Positions 59,681 through 64,000 of a stretch of 64,000 nt of DNA are shown one piece after another. Source of the stretch: an uncultured Clostridia bacterium (GTDB lineage Bacteria > Bacillota > Clostridia > Oscillospirales > Acutalibacteraceae). Below the pieces are notes generated by a model, which saw only the letters and a list, made by a program, of their open reading frames with translations, searched no databases and was not told where the DNA came from. A program made the position numbers and the translations under genes. Positions within the stretch are counted from its first letter, which is position 1. Each line of letters starts with the position of its first letter. The stretch spans positions 1-64,000 of the forward strand of contig CAMEBF010000011.1 of the NCBI GenBank assembly GCA_945912145.1. The letters run 5' to 3'.

Positions 59681-61347
59681 GGGCGCGCACCTCCTGACGG
59701 CAAAAAAAGCGAAATATATTCGGTTTTTTGTTCGGTTTCCATACGGAGCGTTCCGCGCTGCGCGGTGAGCTGACTGTCCATGCAGTTTTGCGTCAGGAAT
59801 TCCCGCGGCGCATTCAGTTCGATGGATAGTGTCAGTCCTGTCGGAGACACGGCAACAGAGATGAGTATGGCATCGGCGCCGGGAACGGCGGCTTCGATTG
59901 CGGTTTCCAACAATTCGTACGCTGTCAGGATTGTTTCTCCCGGCAGCATCGCTTCGCCGGAAAAACGGGCGTCTGCCTTGACGCCGTATCGGCGCAAATA
60001 GTCTGTTGATTCCGAAATGGCAAGCTGTAATTCGCCGCTCGGGATCTGTTTTGTCTGATGGAAGAGCAGCAGCAGATTGGAACGCCGCTTGACATAGCAA
60101 TTCAGAATGCAGGCGTACTGCATGGTCTTTTCAAAAGCCGTTTCTTCTTCAGGCGGATGCGTAAGCAGGTCGTTGAGTTTATCGAGCTGCGGACGGACGC
60201 TTTCGGCAATGCTGTCATACAACCGGCTTTGCTGCTCGATTCGGGTGCGGTTTTCTTTGATTTTGTTTTCCGCGTCGAGCATGGCGTTCTCTTCGGCGAT
60301 GACGTCGCCTAAATCCGCCAGATGACGGTTAAGTCGGTTAATCTCGGCAAGATCCTTTGTCCAGTAACCGTAGCCGCCGCGAATGGCGTGACTGCGCAGG
60401 GCGACGGTGTCGTTCCTCAGCAGAACGGCGTGATGTTCCGCCTCACGGATCTGTTCCGGGTCAGCAAAAAGACTTTTCTCCGAGCGATAACGAATGATGC
60501 CGTCCTTATCCATGATGCCGGCGCCGATGGAGGAGACATTCCAGAAATCGCTGTAGCCGTCGTTTGAGGGAAACAGGCGAACGGCGATCAGGCACTCCAT
60601 AAAGGCGGCCAGGCAGAAACAGCCGACTTCCGGCATTTTCAGCATGATCGTGACGATATTTTTTTGCCCCGAGACATCAACCAACGTGTATGCGGCGCCG
60701 ATCAGAATCGGGATCATCGGCACCCATATCTTCTTGCGGCGTCCCGGGACGGCACACCGTGTGAAAACAACGCCCAAAATGGCAAGGGAAAGTACGACGA
60801 CCCAACTCATCGCCGCATATCCCAGCGGTCCGCGGATAAAATCATGATCCACCCATTCGGCAAACGCGCCCTCAAAACGGAACGCGAGCTGATGCAGGTC
60901 GTTTGTCAGTATGCCGAGGGAGAGAAGTGTGGCGGGAATATATAACAGATTCCATTTGCGGCTGATGGTGCGGTCTTGTCTCTTGCCGATATGCAGAACG
61001 GATAAAAACATCAGAAGCGGGATAAACGTCAGCGGGATATAATAGAGGTACCAGATGTAGCGATCCATGATGATGAAGACGGAATATTCATATTTCAGTG
61101 TGCGGATTGCCATCCAAAAAATAAGCAGAAATGCGGTGGCAACCAGATTTTTGCGCACGTTTTCCTGGAGCAGTCTTTTCTGCAGTTGCCGTGCCCAAAT
61201 CAGCGTCGCGGCGGTGTAAAACAGACAGATAAAGCTGTTGTGGGAAAATACCTGAAAGTGCAGACCGAGCAGGCGCGCCAGACCGGAGGCCAGTACGAGC
61301 AGAATACAGATGCCGTTCAGTATTCTTGTTTCTCTGCTGCTTTGCAT
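59677..61347 (-). CDS. Histidine-kinase-like membrane protein, probable pseudokinase
   Basis: This 556-residue protein has about seven N-terminal helices (HK-7TM type, 1-245), a short PAS-like segment (GAGIMDKDGIIRYR), a coiled coil and a C-terminal ATPase-like domain. The phosphorylation box reads SRLYDSIAESVRPQ, where Tyr replaces His, and the N-box LLETAIEAAVPGA lacks the ATP-binding Asn. It may therefore sense a signal and modulate the adjacent active kinase. It is first in the operon. The start follows AAAGGAGG. Confidence 0.82.
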   Translation of the reverse strand: MQSSRETRILNGICILLVLASGLARLLGLHFQVFSHNSFICLFYTAATLIWARQLQKRLLQENVRKNLVATAFLLIFWMAIRTLKYEYSVFIIMDRYIWYLYYIPLTFIPLLMFLSVLHIGKRQDRTISRKWNLLYIPATLLSLGILTNDLHQLAFRFEGAFAEWVDHDFIRGPLGYAAMSWVVVLSLAILGVVFTRCAVPGRRKKIWVPMIPILIGAAYTLVDVSGQKNIVTIMLKMPEVGCFCLAAFMECLIAVRLFPSNDGYSDFWNVSSIGAGIMDKDGIIRYRSEKSLFADPEQIREAEHHAVLLRNDTVALRSHAIRGGYGYWTKDLAEINRLNRHLADLGDVIAEENAMLDAENKIKENRTRIEQQSRLYDSIAESVRPQLDKLNDLLTHPPEEETAFEKTMQYACILNCYVKRRSNLLLLFHQTKQIPSGELQLAISESTDYLRRYGVKADARFSGEAMLPGETILTAYELLETAIEAAVPGADAILISVAVSPTGLTLSIELNAPREFLTQNCMDSQLTAQRGTLRMETEQKTEYISLFLPSGGARP

Positions 61348-61621
61348 ACGCCGCCTCCTTTGTAATGACCTTTCTTTTTTTCTATCATATCATATCGCGA
61401 AAAAAAATGCTACTGAAAAAATAAAATCAAAGGCGAAGAGCGTGTAAAAATGTCTCATTTTGCTTCGTTTGCCTGATTCTGCTCCGATTTCCGTTATTTT
61501 TATCAGCGTTCTATTTGGTTTTCGTCCGCTTTCGTGAGAAGATACTGATAGAAATCTAATTGCGTTCGAAAGAATCGGAACAATTTTTGATTTCGCTACG
61601 GAAGAAAAAAGGAGCGGGAAC

Positions 61622-62512
61622 ATGAATCTTTTCAAAAAAATCGCCGTCGTTGTCGCAGGACTTCTTTGTCTGCCGATGCTGCTGACGTCCTGCAAGGGAC
61701 GCGATGGCATGGTCGATACGGAAAGCTCGCTGTCCGGGGAAGCGACGACCGGCGAAGAGGAAAGCCTGACGGAAGATCTTTCTTCCCATGAGGAAAACAG
61801 CCTGACGCTGACAACGGAAAACGGCACGACGGCCGTCACGACGACGCAGAAAGGCCAGACGACCGAAAAGCCAGGCTCGACGAATCAGACGCCGACGCAG
61901 ACGACGCAGAAAACAACGACAGGCGTCAAAACGCCGCAGACGAAGCAGGAGTGGGTGAATGCCTACAATCAGGCTCTCGCCAAAAAAACGCTGAAATGCA
62001 CGTCGTCCTCCCAGAAGGTGAGTCGCGGCATTTTCGGTCTGTCAGATAACGAAAGCGCCAGCATCAATATCCTCGATCCCGATCAGTCCGGGTTGCTCGC
62101 GCAGTTCCAGCGGGAGAATATCAGCGGCGTTACGCTGCCGAAGCTGACGGAAAGCGAAGTTTCTTCGGTCAAGCAATCGGGAAACAGCGTGGTCTTTACG
62201 CTGAACACCGCCACGGCGGAAAATACGATCAGTCAGGGAAAGGGCGGCTATGTCGCTCTGGTTGACGACGCACGAATCAACGAACTGGTGGAGAATATCA
62301 AGGCATATCTGAACGTACCGGGGTCTGTCAAGATTTCGTCGGTTTCGCATAAGCTTTCCGGCGGCACGCTGACGGTCACGTTCAATGCGGATTACACCGC
62401 AATCCGGTCCGTCAAATATGCGGCGGAACAGAGCATTCAGGCCAAATTGCGCTATCTGGTTTTTACCGTCAACGGCGATATGGCGTTCCGTCTGTCGGCG
62501 AACTTTCAGTAA
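61622..62512 (+). CDS. Lipoprotein with a Thr-rich linker, unknown function
   Basis: This 296-residue protein has a lipobox LLTSC at residue 24 and a disordered Thr/Ser/Glu linker to about 105. A C-terminal globular domain of about 190 residues follows, containing YNQALAKKTLKC and SGGTLTVTFNADYTA. It faces outward from the membrane. It is divergent from the two-component operon and could be its target. No family is recognised. The start follows AAGGAGCGGG. Confidence 0.8.
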   Translation: MNLFKKIAVVVAGLLCLPMLLTSCKGRDGMVDTESSLSGEATTGEEESLTEDLSSHEENSLTLTTENGTTAVTTTQKGQTTEKPGSTNQTPTQTTQKTTTGVKTPQTKQEWVNAYNQALAKKTLKCTSSSQKVSRGIFGLSDNESASINILDPDQSGLLAQFQRENISGVTLPKLTESEVSSVKQSGNSVVFTLNTATAENTISQGKGGYVALVDDARINELVENIKAYLNVPGSVKISSVSHKLSGGTLTVTFNADYTAIRSVKYAAEQSIQAKLRYLVFTVNGDMAFRLSANFQ

Positions 62513-62530
62513 CGCGAGCCATAAGGGAAA

Positions 62531-62563
62531 CGTCTGCGGGATTTTTCCGGCGGACGTTTTTTT
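62531..62563 (+). terminator. Terminator of the lipoprotein gene
   Basis: The arms CGTCTGCGG and CCGGCGGACG pair imperfectly and are followed by seven T. Confidence 0.7.
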
Positions 62564-62612
62564 ATGTTATATTTCGCAAAAGATGTCGAATGCACATTGA
62601 CAAGATGAAATA

Positions 62613-62889
62613 ATGGATAGGAAGACGCTCTGGATCGGCGTTTCCGCCATCGGCATCGTTGCCGACATTCTGTGCTTCGCTGTTCGGCAGTCTGCTGTTC
62701 ATTTCGGACAACGTGGATGAGTACAACGAAGAGCAGAAACGGGTTCTGTATAACACCTTTGCCGAAAAAAATGTAACGATTCAGCGTGCGGAATTGATCC
62801 GCGATAACGTTATGGATATTGACTATTGCGAAAACGGCACAAAGAAATCGCTGCGCTTTAACGTACAGACGGGACAAAGCGAAGAATAG
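62613..62889 (+). pseudogene. Small membrane protein gene with an apparent frameshift
   Basis: An ATG at 62613 opens a frame beginning MDRKTLWIGVSAIGIVADIL that stops about 35 codons on. A second frame, offset by one base, continues as SLLFISDNVDEYNEEQKRVL and then a small charged domain to 62889. Joining them near 62670-62700 would give a signal-anchor protein of about 92 residues. The downstream frame alone would need a TTG at 62659 with no ribosome site. This may be a recent mutation or a sequencing error. Confidence 0.5.
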
Positions 62890-63021
62890 TTTTATGATAA
62901 AGTTCTCTCGGTTCGGGAGGGCTTTTTTCAATGTAGCGTATGAGAAAAACGACAATCAACGCTTTACTTTTTCGGCGTAATGCGGTACAATTAAAGAAAA
63001 ACAGCAAGGGAGTTTTTGACA

Positions 63022-63363
63022 ATGCCTTTTATTGATTCCAAAATTACGGTTTCCGTTCCGCAGGAGAAGAAAGAAAAAATCAAAACCGAGCTCGGCAAAT
63101 CCGTTTCGCTCTTGCATAAGCCCGAAAGCTATCTGATGGTCGGTCTGTGCGACAATTACGATCTGTGGTTCGGCGGCAAAAAGCTCGACAAGGGCGCGTA
63201 TGTCGAGGTCAGCCTGTTCGGTCATGCGTCGTCTGCAGATTATGAAAAAATGACGGCTTCCATTTGCGAGCTGTACGAAAAAGAGCTCGGCATTCCCGCT
63301 TCGGCCGTCTATGTGACCTATCATCCGGTTTCCGATTGGGGTTGGAACGGCGGTAACTTTTAA
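63022..63363 (+). CDS. Phenylpyruvate tautomerase, MIF-like
   Basis: This 113-residue protein belongs to the tautomerase superfamily. After Met removal it would begin with the catalytic proline (MPFIDSKITVS). It also matches macrophage migration inhibitory factor in KPESYLMVGL, the FGGK turn, the VYVTYH strand and WGWNGGNF at the C-terminus. It has no signal peptide. The start at ATG 63022 follows AAGGGAG. The gene is small and free-standing between a broken gene and a GH16 gene. Confidence 0.9.
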   Translation: MPFIDSKITVSVPQEKKEKIKTELGKSVSLLHKPESYLMVGLCDNYDLWFGGKKLDKGAYVEVSLFGHASSADYEKMTASICELYEKELGIPASAVYVTYHPVSDWGWNGGNF

Positions 63364-63386
63364 GCATATAAAAGGGGAGAAACAAT

Positions 63387-64000
63387 ATGACGGTCTGGGA
63401 TAAAATTGTGGCGTTTTTTATGGCGATTTTAGCGTTCTTCTCGTCCTTATTCGGCGGCGGAACGGCGAAAAACGAACCGGATCTGGATTTAGATAAGTTT
63501 GAACTGGTTTGGGCGGATGAATTTGACGGCACGGAAATTGACCGTGCAAAATGGCAGATGCCGGGCTATACCATGACGCGAAAGGGCGGTTACTGGAACT
63601 GCGCACTGGCCGAGGTCAAAGACGGCGAACTGGTCATTTCGGCGAAGTATCTCGAAAACGGCGTCAATCCGGGTGATCCGGCGGGCTGGTATTCCGCGAG
63701 AATGCGAACAAAGGATTTGTTCGAGCAGACCTATGGCTATTTTGAGGTCAGATGTATGCTGCCCGAGGGCTACGGTCTGTGGTCGGCGTTCTGGCTCCAG
63801 AATTACGACGCGATGGACAACGCCTATCCCGACGGCTCCTACGGTTCGGAAATTGATGTCTTTGAGTCTCCGTTCTTCGGCAGCGATGACCCGAACCGTG
63901 TGCAGGGTGCTGTTCATTGGGGCGGCTACGGCGACGCGCATCAGACCGTTTCATTTGCGACGGACGATCTCGGCGTCGATCTTTACAATACGTACAACAC
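63387..64000 (+). CDS. Glycoside hydrolase family 16 enzyme, truncated by the window edge
   Basis: The first 204 residues are in the window. An N-terminal hydrophobic segment (TVWDKIVAFFMAILAFFSSL) is followed by a GH16 fold beginning LVWADEFDGTEIDRAKW. The catalytic GSEIDVFES gives the ExDxxE nucleophile and acid/base. WSAFWLQNYDAMD and AVHWGGYG line the cleft. GH16 enzymes cleave beta-1,3/1,4-glucans, agarans or other beta-glycans; the specificity cannot be fixed here. The start at ATG 63387 follows AAAGGGGAG. Confidence 0.9.
   Translation, partial: MTVWDKIVAFFMAILAFFSSLFGGGTAKNEPDLDLDKFELVWADEFDGTEIDRAKWQMPGYTMTRKGGYWNCALAEVKDGELVISAKYLENGVNPGDPAGWYSARMRTKDLFEQTYGYFEVRCMLPEGYGLWSAFWLQNYDAMDNAYPDGSYGSEIDVFESPFFGSDDPNRVQGAVHWGGYGDAHQTVSFATDDLGVDLYNTYN

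Overview
The window looks like a chromosomal segment of a strictly anaerobic, saccharolytic Gram-positive bacterium of the class Clostridia, most likely an Oscillospiraceae/Ruminococcaceae-type gut or rumen commensal. The evidence is the gene content: an Rnf complex, a four-subunit sodium-pumping oxaloacetate decarboxylase, cohesin and dockerin domains, LuxS, ribonuclease Y with YmdB, RlmH with WalJ, DUF1294/DUF951/DUF2804/DUF4474 proteins, and short GGAGG-type ribosome sites behind TTGACA/TATAAT promoters. I identify 63 genes: 61 complete, one apparently frameshifted and one cut by the right edge. I saw no rRNA, tRNA, phage, insertion-sequence transposase or CRISPR array.

Layout. 0.1-7.4 kb: a sugar-acid kinase, YfbR, DUF2804, a nitroreductase and the tRNA-modification run mnmG-mnmE-tadA. 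7.4-9.4 kb: a small membrane protein, a long AT-rich gap with iterated decamers, and a strongly expressed-looking cell-surface cohesin gene. 9.4-12.1 kb: proC, then coaX with an ECF transporter S component, perhaps for pantothenate. 12.4-17.8 kb: oxaloacetate decarboxylase (alpha, gamma, separate biotin carrier, beta), a HAD phosphatase and glyA. 18-27 kb: a dockerin protein, an LCAT-like hydrolase with an ABC transporter, a cyclase and luxS, then murA, walJ, rlmH. 26.4-31 kb: a DUF1624 membrane protein, a GH36 alpha-galactosidase and a second dockerin protein. 31.1-38.3 kb: apbE, a NusG-II protein and a Gx-type membrane protein ahead of rnfCDGEAB. 38.6-46.1 kb: a Cmk-like kinase, a FAD/Rieske oxidoreductase, a DUF4474 protein, alkaline phosphatase, a phosphohexomutase and a membrane-anchored sigma factor. 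46.3-57.5 kb: a GPH sugar symporter, a secreted protein of unknown function, an S1 protein, DUF951, a U32 peptidase-family protein, a radical SAM protein, rny, ymdB and a peptide-type binding lipoprotein. 57.7-64 kb: a NarL-type regulator with two histidine-kinase-like partners (one apparently a pseudokinase), a lipoprotein, a broken small gene, a MIF homologue and a partial GH16 enzyme.

How the genes fit together. Oxaloacetate decarboxylase and Rnf are both membrane ion pumps, so the cell probably runs on a sodium (or proton) gradient built from fermentation. ApbE supplies the covalent FMN of RnfD and RnfG. GH36, GH16, the GPH symporter and the sugar-acid kinase fit plant or host glycan use. 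The cohesin protein with a sortase-like signal and two dockerin proteins, none carrying a catalytic domain I recognise, suggest a non-cellulosomal surface assembly. Its low-complexity Thr/Pro/Glu stalks recur in the extracytoplasmic tail of the membrane sigma factor.

The most unusual non-coding signal is a dispersed intergenic repeat. It has a core of tiny GC hairpins that keep their pairing while changing sequence, flanked by inverted arms built from 7-bp units. I see three full copies, one related copy inside the Rnf region, one hairpin-only array and one arm-only array.
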